Assembly: GCF_008710145.1 (NCBI RefSeq)
Contig: NZ_VYKL01000031.1
Location: 1 to 64,000 of the forward strand
Source of the DNA: Niallia endozanthoxylica
Lineage (GTDB): Bacteria; Bacillota; Bacilli; Bacillales; Cytobacillaceae
Reading direction: 5' to 3'
DNA length: 64,000 nt
Shown in pieces: positions 1 through 9,404 of the stretch (position 1 is its first letter; each line of letters begins with the position of its first letter). The notes beneath the pieces are model-generated. The model saw nothing but the letters and a program-made list of their open reading frames with translations. It ran no database searches and was not told where the DNA came from. A program made the position numbers and the translations under genes.

Positions 1-353
1 AAGAAACCCCCTCCTCAAACCGAATGGTTAGGTGGGGGAGGTTCATCACAGGTTGTTCATTTCAAGATCGAGGTGGAATTACGATCGGAGACGGTACAAT
101 GATTGGGATGAATGTTACAATAGCAACACTTAATCATGGGTTATCCATCAAAACAAGAAACACCACATATCCCTCTCCAGTTATAATCAGAGAAAATGTA
201 TGGATTGGGTCAAACGCAACCATATTACCTGGCGCGACGATTGGGGACAATTCTGTTGTTGCCGCAGGGGCAGTTGTCACTAAGGATGTCCCAGAGAATA
301 CGGTTGTTGCAGGAGTGCTAGCAAAAGTTGTAAAAGAAATTAGTAATAATTAA
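1..353 (+). CDS. Hexapeptide-repeat O-acetyltransferase, 5'-truncated
   Basis: The frame is open from the left window edge, so only the C-terminal part of the protein is present (about 109 residues after the first internal ATG at 24). It shows left-handed beta-helix hexapeptide repeats ([36 protein letters not shown]) and the VAG-x-x-AKV ending typical of maltose/sugar O-acetyltransferases of the LacA/Maa/NodL type. The NHG motif in ATLNHG supplies the usual catalytic histidine region. By family it should transfer acetyl from acetyl-CoA to a sugar or related hydroxyl. The exact acceptor cannot be told, and whether the upstream part is intact is unknown. Confidence 0.8.
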   Translation, partial: ETPSSNRMVRWGRFITGCSFQDRGGITIGDGTMIGMNVTIATLNHGLSIKTRNTTYPSPVIIRENVWIGSNATILPGATIGDNSVVAAGAVVTKDVPENTVVAGVLAKVVKEISNN

Positions 354-497
354 GAGTAATTTTAGTCTTTTTGGTTAAAAAAACAAGTAGTCGAGGAGAG
401 ACAAGCGATTTAACAATGGTACCATTTTTTCGGGTAACAAAGGGACGGGTCAGTCCTTCCTCTTTTAAAGAAATTACGTGGACTTCTGTTGAGAAAC

Positions 498-542
498 AAG
501 AATCCGATTATCTACATATAGTAGGCTGTCGGATTCTTTTTA
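498..542 (+). terminator. Rho-independent terminator-like hairpin
   Basis: A 10-bp perfect stem (498-507 with 529-538) is followed by a T run. It lies after the acetyltransferase and before the convergent paiA gene. The 354-497 stretch holds no convincing gene; a 70-codon frame at 371-583 runs through this hairpin and was rejected. Confidence 0.6.
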
Positions 543-651
543 CTTTCAATGGGCTTTTTCTCCGGTCCATAAATGAAGAATGAGCTCTAATAAAAAGAAA
601 CAGCAGATCAGTCTCCGTATATATCGTGCCATAGTTCAAAAAAAGTAAAAG

Positions 652-1170
<519 letters not shown>

Positions 1171-1186
1171 TTAAATATCTTGCTCC

Positions 1187-1639
1187 TTAATAATTTCTTT
1201 TGTTTCCCTTTTTGACCAATTCCCAGTCTTTTTCTATATTTTTTCTTACTCTTTGGAGAAGGTTGAAAATCGTTTCTACTTCGGTTTCAGAAAATCCCTC
1301 TAATGCAACCTGATTGGAATAATCATTTTCTCTTTTAATAAATGGATAAACCTTTTTTCCTTTTTCTGTTGCAAAGAGCTTTTTTATTTTTTTATTATGA
1401 GGATCATCTTTCTTTTCAATAAAACCATTCATTTCAAGCTTTTTTATCGCACGAGCGGCTGTTGTTCTATCGACTTTTATCATCTCAGCCAACTTTTCTT
1501 GAATGATACCTGGGTTTTCACATATTCGGACAAGGTACAAGTATTGTCCTTTTGTAAGGTCATATTCTTTAAATTCTATGTTACTAATAGAATCTAACGC
1601 CCTAGCAGTCATGCCAATTTCACGCAAAATTTCCTTCAT
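1187..1639 (-). CDS. MarR-family transcriptional regulator
   Basis: 150-residue winged-helix regulator. The core Q-L-E/I-I-Q-E-K-L-A-E-M-I-K-V-D-R-T-T-A-A-R region is the MarR recognition helix and is followed by a charged wing (KKDDPHNKKIKKLFAT). The start at 1639 is chosen because AAGGAG lies 6 nt upstream; a longer in-frame ATG at 1660 lacks a good site. It leads the paiA operon and diverges from a GNAT-YczE pair. A perfect palindrome (1711-1730) sits between the two units, so it probably represses both and itself. The ligand is unknown. Confidence 0.88.
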   Translation of the reverse strand: MKEILREIGMTARALDSISNIEFKEYDLTKGQYLYLVRICENPGIIQEKLAEMIKVDRTTAARAIKKLEMNGFIEKKDDPHNKKIKKLFATEKGKKVYPFIKRENDYSNQVALEGFSETEVETIFNLLQRVRKNIEKDWELVKKGNKRNY

Positions 1640-1710
1640 CAGAGACTCCTTAACACGCATTTTTTTGTTGTATTTACTATAAAATTGATTTAAATTAAAT
1701 GTAATCTAAC

Positions 1711-1730
1711 TTTGTTGCATTTGCAACAAA
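1711..1730. promoter_or_regulatory. Perfect palindrome, probable MarR operator
   Basis: Two 9-bp arms (TTTGTTGCA / TGCAACAAA) are separated by 2 bp. The TTGTTGCA half-site style is common for MarR-type operators. It lies in the 130-bp divergent region between the MarR gene (start 1639) and the GNAT gene (start 1770), so it can control both directions. Confidence 0.75.
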
Positions 1731-1769
1731 AATAACGACAGACTATTTAAATTAAAAGGATTGATAACA

Positions 1770-2213
1770 ATGAATGCAAAAAGAGTAACGACGGACGAAG
1801 ATTTAAAGGCAGCATTTGCAATGAGGAAAGAAGTATTTGTGAAGGAACAAGGCGTACCACTAGAAGACGAATTTGATCAATTTGATACACTGGATGGAAT
1901 TTGCGAACATATTTTAGTCCATTACAATGAACAACCAGTCGGAACGGGAAGGATAAGGTTTATCGATGGAGTAGGTAAATTGGAAAGAATCTGCATTCTC
2001 GAGCCTTACCGTAAATGTGGTCTTGGAAAAGTGATTATAAATGCGTTAGAAGAAATTGCGGAAGAACAGGGGGCTTCACAGGTTAAATTACATGGCCAGA
2101 CACAGGCAGAAGGCTTTTATAAAAAGCTTGGTTATCGTACTGCATCAGATATCTTTATGGAGGATGGGATTCCGCATATTCTAATGCTAAAAGAATTGGT
2201 AAAGGTCGAGTAA
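1770..2213 (+). CDS. GNAT N-acetyltransferase, YjcF/ElaA-like
   Basis: 147-residue GNAT protein. Diagnostic features are the N-terminal A-F-A-M-R-K-E-V-F-V-K-E-Q-G-V-P segment, the KLERICIL strand leading into the CoA loop R-K-C-G-L-G-K, and G-F-Y-K-K-L-G-Y near the end, as in B. subtilis YjcF. The start at 1770 is 9 nt after AAAAGGA; a TTG at 1761 is an alternative. The stop at 2213 is followed one base later by the GTG of the next gene, indicating translational coupling. The substrate is unknown. Confidence 0.85.
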   Translation: MNAKRVTTDEDLKAAFAMRKEVFVKEQGVPLEDEFDQFDTLDGICEHILVHYNEQPVGTGRIRFIDGVGKLERICILEPYRKCGLGKVIINALEEIAEEQGASQVKLHGQTQAEGFYKKLGYRTASDIFMEDGIPHILMLKELVKVE

Positions 2214-2214
2214 A

Positions 2215-2853
2215 GTGAAATATGTTTTTTATGTGGTAGGTATTTTATTACTAACTCTTGGCGTTACTTTCACCATACAATCAGATCTTGGAACATCGCC
2301 TTTTGATGCACTTTTGGTTGGACTGTCTAGAAACGTAGGGCTTACTATAGGTGGCTGGGAAATCCTAATAGCTTTATTATTAATCGGTTGTAATTCAATA
2401 TTAAAAAGACAAAGACCAGAAGTTTTGGGGTTATTAACAGCATTAATAACGGGTGTTGGGATTGATATGTGGCTTTTTTTATTGCAGAATGTGATAACGC
2501 CCGAGCTAGTTATAAGTAAAGTGGTTTGGTTTGGAATCGGCTTAGTGATTATAGGATTAGGAACAGCCATATATTTACACACCCATTTGGCACCGAATCC
2601 AATTGACCGTTTAACTTTAATTATACAAGAGTTAACTAGAACCAATATATTTTTATCGAGAACATCCATTTACGTCATATTTTTGACAATGGCTATGATT
2701 GTCGATGGACCCATTGGCGTGGGAACTTTATTAACCGTTTGTTTAGGTGGGGTTATACTGAATTACTTTATGCCCATAACCGGGAAAACATTAGACCGTA
2801 TTCTCACACACTCTAGTACATCAACAAATGATAATCAAAAGCATTCAATATAG
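2215..2853 (+). CDS. YczE/YyaS-type integral membrane protein
   Basis: 212-residue membrane protein with about five hydrophobic segments. The N-terminal signature G-x-x-x-T-I-Q-S-D-L-G-T-S-P-F-D-A-L and the repeated H-L-A-P-N-P-I-D-R-L resemble the YczE/YitT-like family of uncharacterised Bacillus membrane proteins. A GTG start at 2215 is coupled to the preceding GNAT gene. It probably belongs to the MarR-controlled unit. The molecular role is not established; transport is only a guess. Confidence 0.75.
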   Translation: MKYVFYVVGILLLTLGVTFTIQSDLGTSPFDALLVGLSRNVGLTIGGWEILIALLLIGCNSILKRQRPEVLGLLTALITGVGIDMWLFLLQNVITPELVISKVVWFGIGLVIIGLGTAIYLHTHLAPNPIDRLTLIIQELTRTNIFLSRTSIYVIFLTMAMIVDGPIGVGTLLTVCLGGVILNYFMPITGKTLDRILTHSSTSTNDNQKHSI

Positions 2854-2866
2854 GATGCTTTTTATT
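2837..2866 (+). terminator. Rho-independent terminator
   Basis: AAAAGCATTC / GGATGCTTTT stem with a 6-nt loop and a following T-rich stretch; it overlaps the last codons of the YczE-like gene. The rest of the gap to 3113 is AT-rich, with a small hairpin (2914-2935) and no gene. Confidence 0.7.
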
Positions 2867-3113
2867 TTGGTAGAACCGTCTCTATATATCTAAGTAGCTA
2901 TCGACAAACAGGAGCTTTTCTTTAAGACGAAAAGCATTTATGCTTAATTTATGAAACCCTTTTTTAAAAGAAACGTAAATATGTAAGATGTTAATATCGT
3001 TTGGGGTAATGTGAATAAGAGAGATATAAAAGAACTATTTTTGATTGAGGAAATTTATCTTTGTTTTTTCCGTATGTAAATCCATTAAAAATAAAGAAGG
3101 GAGGGAAAGGGGA

Positions 3114-4448
3114 GTGAATCGAATTCGGGTGTTTTCCATTCTATCCTTGTTATTGGGTTTTTTACTTATGATGCTTCCTACAGACAGCTCTGCTAAAGGA
3201 GAAGTTGTTTATGTTGTACCGATTGAAGAAACAGTGGAAAAGGGATTGTACGCCTTTTTGAAAAGAGCTGTTGAAACGGCTGAACATGAAAATGCAGACG
3301 CCATTATATTTGAAATTCATACACCTGGTGGAGCAGTTGATGCGGCTGCGGATATTGGCAAGCTGTTAACTTCCACCGATATCAAGACCGTTGCTTTTAT
3401 TAATACCCAAGCGCTATCCGCTGGGGCCTATATTTCCTTAAATATGGATGAAATCTATATGGTGAAAGGAGGGACGATGGGAGCGGCTGCCATTATTGAT
3501 CAGCAAGGGAATACAGCTGGAAAGAAAGCCGAATCCTATTGGTTTGCCGAAATGAAAAATGCAGCCAAGCATGCTGACCGAGATCCCATTTATGCACTGG
3601 CGATGGCGGATGAAAGTGTCGATTTACCAGAGTACGGAGCCGAAAAGGGGAAATTATTAACACTAACCTCCGAGCAGGCTTTAGAAGTTAAATATGCTGA
3701 AGGAATTGTTAACAATTTTGATGAATTGCTCGTTCAACTTGGTTATTCCGAAGCAGAAATACGTCCACTTGAGGAAAGCTTTGCAGAAAAAATTGCCCGC
3801 TTTATCACGAATCCGTTTGTTTATTCAATTTTATTGACGATTGGCAGCCTGGGTCTTGTTATGGAGCTGTATTCACCTGGTTTCGGTGTTCCGGGATTTA
3901 TGGGTTTGTCAGCACTGTTACTATTTTTTTATGGACATCTCGTCGCGGGGCTTACGGGATTTGAATCCCTTATTTTATTTATTATCGGGCTCGGCCTCAT
4001 ATTATTAGAGTTTTTTATCTCGGGAGGCATTGCGGGGATTCTCGGTTTTGTAGCCGTTATTTCTAGTTTGTTTTTGGCCTCTGACAATGTAATTCATATG
4101 GGAATATCTCTTCTCATTGCCATTACCGCTTCCATCGTACTATCGATTTTATTAATAAAGGTGTTTGGTAAAAGGATGCGACTGTTTCAAAAAATCATGT
4201 TAACCGATTCGACGAATACAGAAAGCGGTTATATCTCTAATAAAAGCCGTTTAGAATTAATCGGATTGGAAGGCTATACGCTAACAGTCATGCGCCCATC
4301 TGGAACCATACTCATTGAAGACGAACGGATCGATGCGGTAAGTGAAGGTGCTTTTATTGGTAAAGGAGCCAAAATAAGAGTGGTAAGGGCAGAAGGTGCG
4401 CGAATTATTGTAAGAGAAATATCGAATTTGGATAAAAAAGAAATATAG
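3114..4448 (+). CDS. yqeZ: NfeD-family membrane serine protease, YqeZ-like
   Basis: 444 residues. After a signal/anchor segment comes a ClpP-class protease domain with the S-A-G-A-Y nucleophile motif (serine near residue 102) and the M-G-A-A-A-I oxyanion region. Four to five membrane helices follow (around residues 230-360), then a C-terminal NfeD OB-fold domain. It matches B. subtilis YqeZ, a membrane protease linked to lipid-raft/flotillin function and resistance to sublancin. The GTG start at 3114 follows GGGAGGGAAAGG; an ATG at 3045 is too far upstream and unsupported. Unlike B. subtilis, no floA/yqfA flotillin gene follows; a terminator comes directly after. Confidence 0.9.
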   Translation: MNRIRVFSILSLLLGFLLMMLPTDSSAKGEVVYVVPIEETVEKGLYAFLKRAVETAEHENADAIIFEIHTPGGAVDAAADIGKLLTSTDIKTVAFINTQALSAGAYISLNMDEIYMVKGGTMGAAAIIDQQGNTAGKKAESYWFAEMKNAAKHADRDPIYALAMADESVDLPEYGAEKGKLLTLTSEQALEVKYAEGIVNNFDELLVQLGYSEAEIRPLEESFAEKIARFITNPFVYSILLTIGSLGLVMELYSPGFGVPGFMGLSALLLFFYGHLVAGLTGFESLILFIIGLGLILLEFFISGGIAGILGFVAVISSLFLASDNVIHMGISLLIAITASIVLSILLIKVFGKRMRLFQKIMLTDSTNTESGYISNKSRLELIGLEGYTLTVMRPSGTILIEDERIDAVSEGAFIGKGAKIRVVRAEGARIIVREISNLDKKEI

Positions 4449-4463
4449 AAGGAAATAGACATT

Positions 4464-4495
4464 CCCGCCATTCTATGATTGGCGGGTTTATTTAT
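4464..4495 (+). terminator. Rho-independent terminator
   Basis: CCCGCCA / TGGCGGG stem (4464-4470, 4480-4486) followed by T-rich sequence, directly after the yqeZ-like gene. The rest of the gap to 4650 shows nothing recognisable. Confidence 0.8.
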
Positions 4496-4661
4496 AGATT
4501 TGTAGCATGCAGCAGAGGCTCTTTTTCAAATTAACAAACGTGGCAGGTTAGTAAAATAAGAGGTAGGTCTTAATAAGGGAATAAATTCGATTATTAACAT
4601 AATCAAATAATTGTAAGTGCATAATAGAAAAAAAACACATCTTTAAAAATAGGAGATGTAT

Positions 4662-5108
4662 ATGTTTTATTTACTAATTTCAGTATTTGTTTTTAATTTA
4701 GTAGCGTTTTTAGTACCCAAATACATAAAGAAGCAAGAAATCTATGCTACTGCTTTATTTTCTTTAGCATTAGGACTTATCTCAGATATTACTCTTGACT
4801 TAAAGTATAATCTATATGGTTACTTTGAAAAAGGGCTCCAATTAAAAGGTTTCCTCCCAATAGTTGGGTTATTTCCTGCCTCTGGCATACTTTTTCTTAA
4901 CTTTTATCCAAAAGAAAAATCTTTATTTAAAAAAATAATTTATATATTTTTTTGGGTTATGTTTAGCTTATTTTATGAATGGACAGCCATTAAAAGTGGC
5001 TTCTTTTATCACAACAAGTGGCTTTTTTTGTATTCAGCCTTAATATATCCTGTTCTTTTATGGATGCATTTACTTCACTTATCTTTGTTCAGACACATAG
5101 AAGAATAG
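4662..5108 (+). CDS. Small multi-pass membrane protein (CBO0543-like)
   Basis: 148 residues, almost entirely hydrophobic, with four to five predicted membrane helices and a short charged C-terminus (RHIEE). The general pattern (P-K-Y-I-K-K, D-I-T-L-D, F-Y-E-W near the centre/end) resembles the CBO0543 family of uncharacterised Firmicute membrane proteins; that assignment is from memory and tentative. The start at 4662 is 6 nt after AGGAG; an in-frame ATG at 4656 would overlap the ribosome binding site. No neighbour indicates a function. Confidence 0.6.
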   Translation: MFYLLISVFVFNLVAFLVPKYIKKQEIYATALFSLALGLISDITLDLKYNLYGYFEKGLQLKGFLPIVGLFPASGILFLNFYPKEKSLFKKIIYIFFWVMFSLFYEWTAIKSGFFYHNKWLFLYSALIYPVLLWMHLLHLSLFRHIEE

Positions 5109-5154
5109 TTTTTCTTATTGAAGTAACGGGGAAGGATTTTCGAAGAATGAATTG

Positions 5155-5358
5155 TCAAAATAAATTCTTGTGGTCTCGCTTTTTTCGTGACCTAAATTCA
5201 AATAATGCCTTTTCCATTGGAGTAAAACAGGATTCCCTCAGATGTTCAATTTCTCTCTCTGATAGAAACTTTAGAATCAGTTTTCCTTGTTTAGGTTCTT
5301 TTATTTTTTGTATATTTTTTACTTTTTTATTCGGAAAATAGATTACCACAAACTGCAT
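5155..5358 (-). pseudogene. Tyrosine recombinase/integrase fragment
   Basis: A 67-residue minus-strand frame contains E-P-K-Q-G-K ... K-F-L-S-E-R-E-I-E-H-L-R-E-S-C followed by T-P-M-E-K-A-L-F-E-F. This is the junction between the core-binding and catalytic domains of XerC/D-like phage integrases. The homology stops just before the expected catalytic arginine region (usually F-E-F-x-Y-x-T-G-x-R). No catalytic R-H-R-Y residues are present, so it cannot be functional. It is probably the scar of an old prophage or integrative element between two unrelated genes. Confidence 0.55.
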
Positions 5359-5475
5359 ACCTTGATTTCCAAATAGAGTTGATAACAGATGCCGGTAATC
5401 AAAGATTTATAATTGACTTCTTCTATATTTTTAATAAACTACTAAAGTAAATATCATTTCATAGCTGGAGGTAAC

Positions 5476-6456
5476 ATGTCCATTCAAATTCAAAATTTAA
5501 ATAAATCATTCCGTGTCCATGTCCGGCGAGAAGGATGGATGGAGTCGCTGCGCAGTTTGTTCAAACGGGAATACCAAACGGTTCATGCAGTGAAGGATGT
5601 GTCCTTTACCATTGATACTGGGGAGATTGTTGGGTTTTTAGGGCCTAATGGAGCGGGAAAAACAACCACGATTAAGATGTTGGCAGGTCTCTTGCATCCC
5701 ACTTCTGGAAATATTAATGTGAGCGGCTTTAAACCGCAGGAACAGAAGAATGAGTTCAAAAAAATCATGAGTCTCGTTATGGGGCAAAAAAGTCAATTGA
5801 TTTGGGATATTCCGCCGATGGAAACCTTTCTCGTGAATAAAAGCGTGTATGAAATAGAAGAGAAAGTATTCCGGCAAACTTTAGATGAATTGGTTGAACT
5901 CTTAGAGCTGGAGCCATTACTGGGTAAGCCGGTCCGAAATCTTAGTCTCGGTCAACGGATGAAATGTGAGCTAGCCGCTTCGTTATTACATCGTCCATCT
6001 ATACTTTTTTTAGATGAACCGACCATTGGATTGGATGTACATACGCAGGAAAAAGTACGCCAATTCATTGCGAAGTATAATCGGGAACATAAAACAACGA
6101 TTCTCTTAACCTCTCATTATATGGGGGATGTGACGGCCCTTTGTGATCGGGTATTAATTATTAATCATGGGAAACTTCTTTATGATGGAGGATTACAGGT
6201 TTTAACAGAGAGATTAACACCCTATAAATTATTAGAAGTTCGTCTTTCTTCTATTGCTGATATTGCTTGGGAATCCTTTGGAGAAGTGGTTTCTTTTGAG
6301 GATGGAAAATTGACGCTTCGAGTGGCAAGGGATCGGGTGCCGATGGTCTCCTCTGAATTGTTGGCTAATTTTGACATCCATGACCTCAATATACAGGAAC
6401 CGCCAATGGAGGAAGTCATTACGTTAGCCTTCCAGGAGGAGTCCCATGTTAGCTAA
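5476..6456 (+). CDS. ABC-2 transporter ATP-binding protein
   Basis: 326-residue ABC ATPase: Walker A GPNGAGKTTT (about residue 55), signature L-S-L-G-Q-R-M, Walker B ILFLDEPTIGLD and H-loop L-T-S-H-Y-M-G-D. A C-terminal regulatory extension follows (residues 235-326). This belongs to the group usually paired with two dissimilar ABC-2 permeases (COG4586-COG4587-COG3694), whose substrates are undefined. The start follows GGAGG. Its end overlaps the first permease by 11 bp, so the three genes form one operon. Confidence 0.9.
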   Translation: MSIQIQNLNKSFRVHVRREGWMESLRSLFKREYQTVHAVKDVSFTIDTGEIVGFLGPNGAGKTTTIKMLAGLLHPTSGNINVSGFKPQEQKNEFKKIMSLVMGQKSQLIWDIPPMETFLVNKSVYEIEEKVFRQTLDELVELLELEPLLGKPVRNLSLGQRMKCELAASLLHRPSILFLDEPTIGLDVHTQEKVRQFIAKYNREHKTTILLTSHYMGDVTALCDRVLIINHGKLLYDGGLQVLTERLTPYKLLEVRLSSIADIAWESFGEVVSFEDGKLTLRVARDRVPMVSSELLANFDIHDLNIQEPPMEEVITLAFQEESHVS

Positions 6457-7219
6457 ATATCGGGCGATTTTGCGAATGAAATATGTAGAGATGTTTTCAT
6501 ATCAGCTCTCTACAATGGTCTGGATGTTTGGCACGATGGTCCAGCCTTTAATTACGATGATGGTGTGGATGAATATTTATCCAGACCAAGGAGATGCGTT
6601 TATCTTGTATTTTATCTCCTTGATTATGGTCGAGAGACTGACAAGTGCATGGGACGTATGGGAAATGGATCGTCAAATTCGTGAAGGAACGTTCTCTTAT
6701 CAAATCGTAAGGCCGTTTCATCCGGTTCATTGGGCGATTGCTGAAAATATTGTGTATAAAGTCTTGTTTCTAGTAATCCTTGTTCCATGCTGGATTGTCC
6801 TGTCCATCTTTCTACCTTCTTTACAGCTGCAGCTGTCGGCAGGGCAATGGGGACTATTTTTAGCCGCATTATTACTTGGAGCAATTATCCGATTTTCTGT
6901 TAGCTTTTTATTTGGGATTTTGGGTTTTTGGATGACAAAGGTGACCGCGCTCTATGCGATGTTTGAGACAGTTTCATTATTTATTTCAGGAAGGATTGCG
7001 CCGTTTTCACTCTTGCCGCCCGTTGTGAAGCAAATCAGCATTTTCCTGCCTTATCGCTATATGATTGGATTCCCATTAGAAATTCTAACAGGTGCCTATG
7101 ATACTCATACTCTTATTGTGGGTTTTACAGGATCGTTCATTTGGGCTGTTATTCTGATCGGATCCATAGGCTGGTTATGGAAGGCCGGATTAAAGAAAAA
7201 CCAGGCGGTGGGAGGATAA
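6446..7219 (+). CDS. ABC-2 type permease, first subunit
   Basis: 257 residues with six predicted membrane helices and an ABC-2 (COG4587-like) layout; the motif R-E-G-T-F-S-Y-Q-I-V-R-P lies in the first cytoplasmic loop. The start follows AGGAGG at the end of the ATPase gene. It forms the membrane channel with the next gene. The substrate is unknown. Confidence 0.85.
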   Translation: MLAKYRAILRMKYVEMFSYQLSTMVWMFGTMVQPLITMMVWMNIYPDQGDAFILYFISLIMVERLTSAWDVWEMDRQIREGTFSYQIVRPFHPVHWAIAENIVYKVLFLVILVPCWIVLSIFLPSLQLQLSAGQWGLFLAALLLGAIIRFSVSFLFGILGFWMTKVTALYAMFETVSLFISGRIAPFSLLPPVVKQISIFLPYRYMIGFPLEILTGAYDTHTLIVGFTGSFIWAVILIGSIGWLWKAGLKKNQAVGG

Positions 7220-7220
7220 C

Positions 7221-8009
7221 ATGAGGCGATATTGGCGTATTTTTAAAGAATTTTTCCGTACTTGCCTGGTAGAGGAGCTTGAATATCGCAGCGAATTTAT
7301 TGGAAATCTTTTGACAAGTCTTTTTGGCATTATTGTTTCGATTTTAATGGTACAAATCTTTTTCTATCAAACGGACCAATTGGGCGGCTGGGCCTATGCC
7401 GATGTTCTGATTCTTCTCGGAATTTACAACACATTGCAAGGTCTGATTGATTTCGCACTTCGGCCGAATATGCCGAGACTCCTTTTGCATATTCGAATGG
7501 GAACGCTTGATTATGTATTGACAAAACCGGTTGATAGTATGTTTTTCGTGAGCCTGCGGCATCTTAACTTCTGGCGTTTAATTGATGTTTTATTAGGGTT
7601 TGGATTAACCGTCTATGGTCTGGTAGAAAAGCATTTCTTTCCGTCTTTCCTTGATGTGGTCTTCTTTTTCATTACCATCCTTTCTGCTTTATTGATTATC
7701 TATTCGCTATGGATGCTGTTGATGACCACTGCTTTTTGGGTGATACGGATGGATGATTTGTCTTTTTTATTCAATTCCTTTTTTGAAACCACTCGATTTC
7801 CCATCACGATGTATAAAGGATGGATGCGCATGGCTTTAACATATCTATTGCCTGCCGCGTTTCTTACCTTTACTCCGGCAAGTTCTTTGATTGGGAGATG
7901 GGATGTTCAAACCACTATTACTTCGGGTTTTGTAGCAATGATTTTCTTTTGGCTGGCACGAAGATTTTGGAAGTTCGCGCTTGCGAATTACACTAGTGCC
8001 AGCAGTTGA
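7221..8009 (+). CDS. ABC-2 type permease, second subunit
   Basis: 262 residues, six predicted membrane helices, COG3694-like. R-M-G-T-L-D-Y-V-L-T-K-P in the first loop parallels the corresponding loop of the preceding permease, as expected for a heterodimeric exporter. It starts one base after the preceding stop, with GGGAGG as ribosome binding site. It is the last gene of the operon and is followed by a strong terminator. Confidence 0.85.
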   Translation: MRRYWRIFKEFFRTCLVEELEYRSEFIGNLLTSLFGIIVSILMVQIFFYQTDQLGGWAYADVLILLGIYNTLQGLIDFALRPNMPRLLLHIRMGTLDYVLTKPVDSMFFVSLRHLNFWRLIDVLLGFGLTVYGLVEKHFFPSFLDVVFFFITILSALLIIYSLWMLLMTTAFWVIRMDDLSFLFNSFFETTRFPITMYKGWMRMALTYLLPAAFLTFTPASSLIGRWDVQTTITSGFVAMIFFWLARRFWKFALANYTSASS

Positions 8010-8055
8010 GGGACACAAGATCTCTTTGTTCCTCAACAGAAGCTCACTGATTTAG

Positions 8056-8091
8056 AAACACTTCTTACAAATTTGTAAGGAGTGTTTTTGT
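8056..8091 (+). terminator. Rho-independent terminator
   Basis: Long near-perfect hairpin (8056-8071 with 8072-8087; AAACACT outer arm) followed by T5. It closes the ABC-2 operon. Confidence 0.8.
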
Positions 8092-8207
8092 TATTAGAAT
8101 GTTCACTTTCAGGAAGGTGAAAAACGGTATTAGAACGGAGCCCATTGGTCTATTTATTCGTCCTATTCGTATGATAATAATATATATGACGAATGAGAGG
8201 TGGATCT

Positions 8208-9179
8208 ATGAAAGCAATCGTATATAAAAAATACGGTCCTCCCGACGTATTGCAACTGAAAGAAATTGAAAAACCTTTTCCTAAAGAGAATGAAATATTG
8301 GTAAAAGTAAAAGCAACAACCGTAACAGCAGCAGATATTCGGTCAAGAAGTTTTACTGTCCCACTCGTTTTTTGGCTGCCTGCCCGAATAACACTTGGTA
8401 TTAGACAACCAAAAAAAGTGATATTAGGAATGGAGTTAGCTGGAGAAATTGAATCAGTTGGAAAAAAGGTTACAAAGTTTAAGGAAGGTGACCAGGTTTT
8501 TGCAGCATCTCTGTCGGGTTTTGGTGCGTATGCCCAATACAAGTGTTTACCGGAAGACGGTCCTGTATCGATTAAACCCTCCAATATCAGTTATACAGAA
8601 GCTGCTGCCATCCCAATTGGAGCACGTACAGCATTATATTTTTTAAGAAAAGCTAATATTCAGAAGGGGCAAAAGGTTCTAGTGTATGGCGCGTCAGGAA
8701 GTGTAGGAAGTTATGCAGTTCAGCTTGCCAAGTATTTCGGAGCAAATGTTACTGGTGTATGCAGTACCAACAATTTAGAATTGGTAAAATCACTGGGAGC
8801 AGAAAAGGTAATTGATTATACTGCAGAAGATTTTTCTAGGACAAACGATACTTATGATGTGGTCTTTGAGGCGGTAAACAAGAGTCCCTTTACTGCTTGT
8901 ATGAAAGTATTAAAGAAGGGCGGCACCTATATTAATATCACGGAACCTTTACCAAAAGTGCAAATGTTATGGACTCAATTGACAAGCAACAAGAAGTTAA
9001 TATGGAGTCGAAATTCACCTGACACTCCTGAAGCACTAAACTTCCTTAAAGAACTTGTTGAGATGGGGAAGTTAACAGTGGTTATTGACAGATGCTATAG
9101 ATTCGATGAAATTATTGAAGCTCATCGATATGTCGAGGAAGGACACAAGAGGGGAAATGTTGTCATACATGTGGATTAA
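8208..9179 (+). CDS. NAD(P)-dependent alcohol dehydrogenase / quinone oxidoreductase (MDR family)
   Basis: 323-residue medium-chain reductase. It has the N-terminal GroES-like fold (K-Y-G-P-P-D-V-L, G-M-E-L-A-G), and the nucleotide-binding glycine motif V-Y-G-A-S-G-S-V-G-S-Y-A-V-Q-L-A lies near residue 155. The Cys/His ligands of zinc-type enzymes are missing, so it is probably a zinc-independent quinone-oxidoreductase-like enzyme using NADPH. The start at 8208 follows GAGAGGTGG; an upstream ATG at 8193 has no good ribosome binding site. It is a single gene and its substrate is unknown. Confidence 0.85.
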   Translation: MKAIVYKKYGPPDVLQLKEIEKPFPKENEILVKVKATTVTAADIRSRSFTVPLVFWLPARITLGIRQPKKVILGMELAGEIESVGKKVTKFKEGDQVFAASLSGFGAYAQYKCLPEDGPVSIKPSNISYTEAAAIPIGARTALYFLRKANIQKGQKVLVYGASGSVGSYAVQLAKYFGANVTGVCSTNNLELVKSLGAEKVIDYTAEDFSRTNDTYDVVFEAVNKSPFTACMKVLKKGGTYINITEPLPKVQMLWTQLTSNKKLIWSRNSPDTPEALNFLKELVEMGKLTVVIDRCYRFDEIIEAHRYVEEGHKRGNVVIHVD

Positions 9180-9271
9180 CAACAAATTGTAATTAGGATG
9201 CACTAAATGAACGTACCATAAGTGAATGATAGAATACTGTAAACTATCATAAAAATTAAATGTAAATTTCA

Positions 9272-9302
9272 ACAATGCTAAGGATTGTCTCACTGAGCAT
9301 TG
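9272..9302 (+). terminator. Weak terminator-like hairpin
   Basis: ACAATGCT / AGCATTGT stem after the oxidoreductase gene, with only a modest T content downstream. Confidence 0.4.
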
Positions 9303-9350
9303 TGTTTGGTAAACTTTCTTGTTTTTAAGATCATTTGCTCTTTATGAATA

Positions 9351-9404
9351 GATAAAAAGAGTAGTATTTACGTTGAAACACGTTAAATACTACTCTTTTT
9401 TATC
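9351..9404. terminator. Strong bidirectional-type terminator
   Basis: Stem of about 20 bp (9351-9370 with 9384-9404, one bulged T) flanked by A and T runs, with an inner ACGT/ACGT pairing. It separates the oxidoreductase from helD. The next 150 bp are very AT-rich with no gene. Confidence 0.8.

Noticed and set aside
371-497. Possible T-box or other riboswitch leader
   Set aside because: GG-TACC-like and terminator elements are present, but no T-box consensus (GGTGGNACCGCG) and no downstream plus-strand gene.
371-583. 70-codon plus-strand frame after the partial acetyltransferase
   Set aside because: It runs through a clear terminator hairpin, has no ribosome binding site and no protein-like pattern.
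5018-5341. 107-codon plus-strand frame
   Set aside because: Overlaps a membrane-protein gene and lies antisense to the integrase-like fragment; composition is that of a shadow frame.
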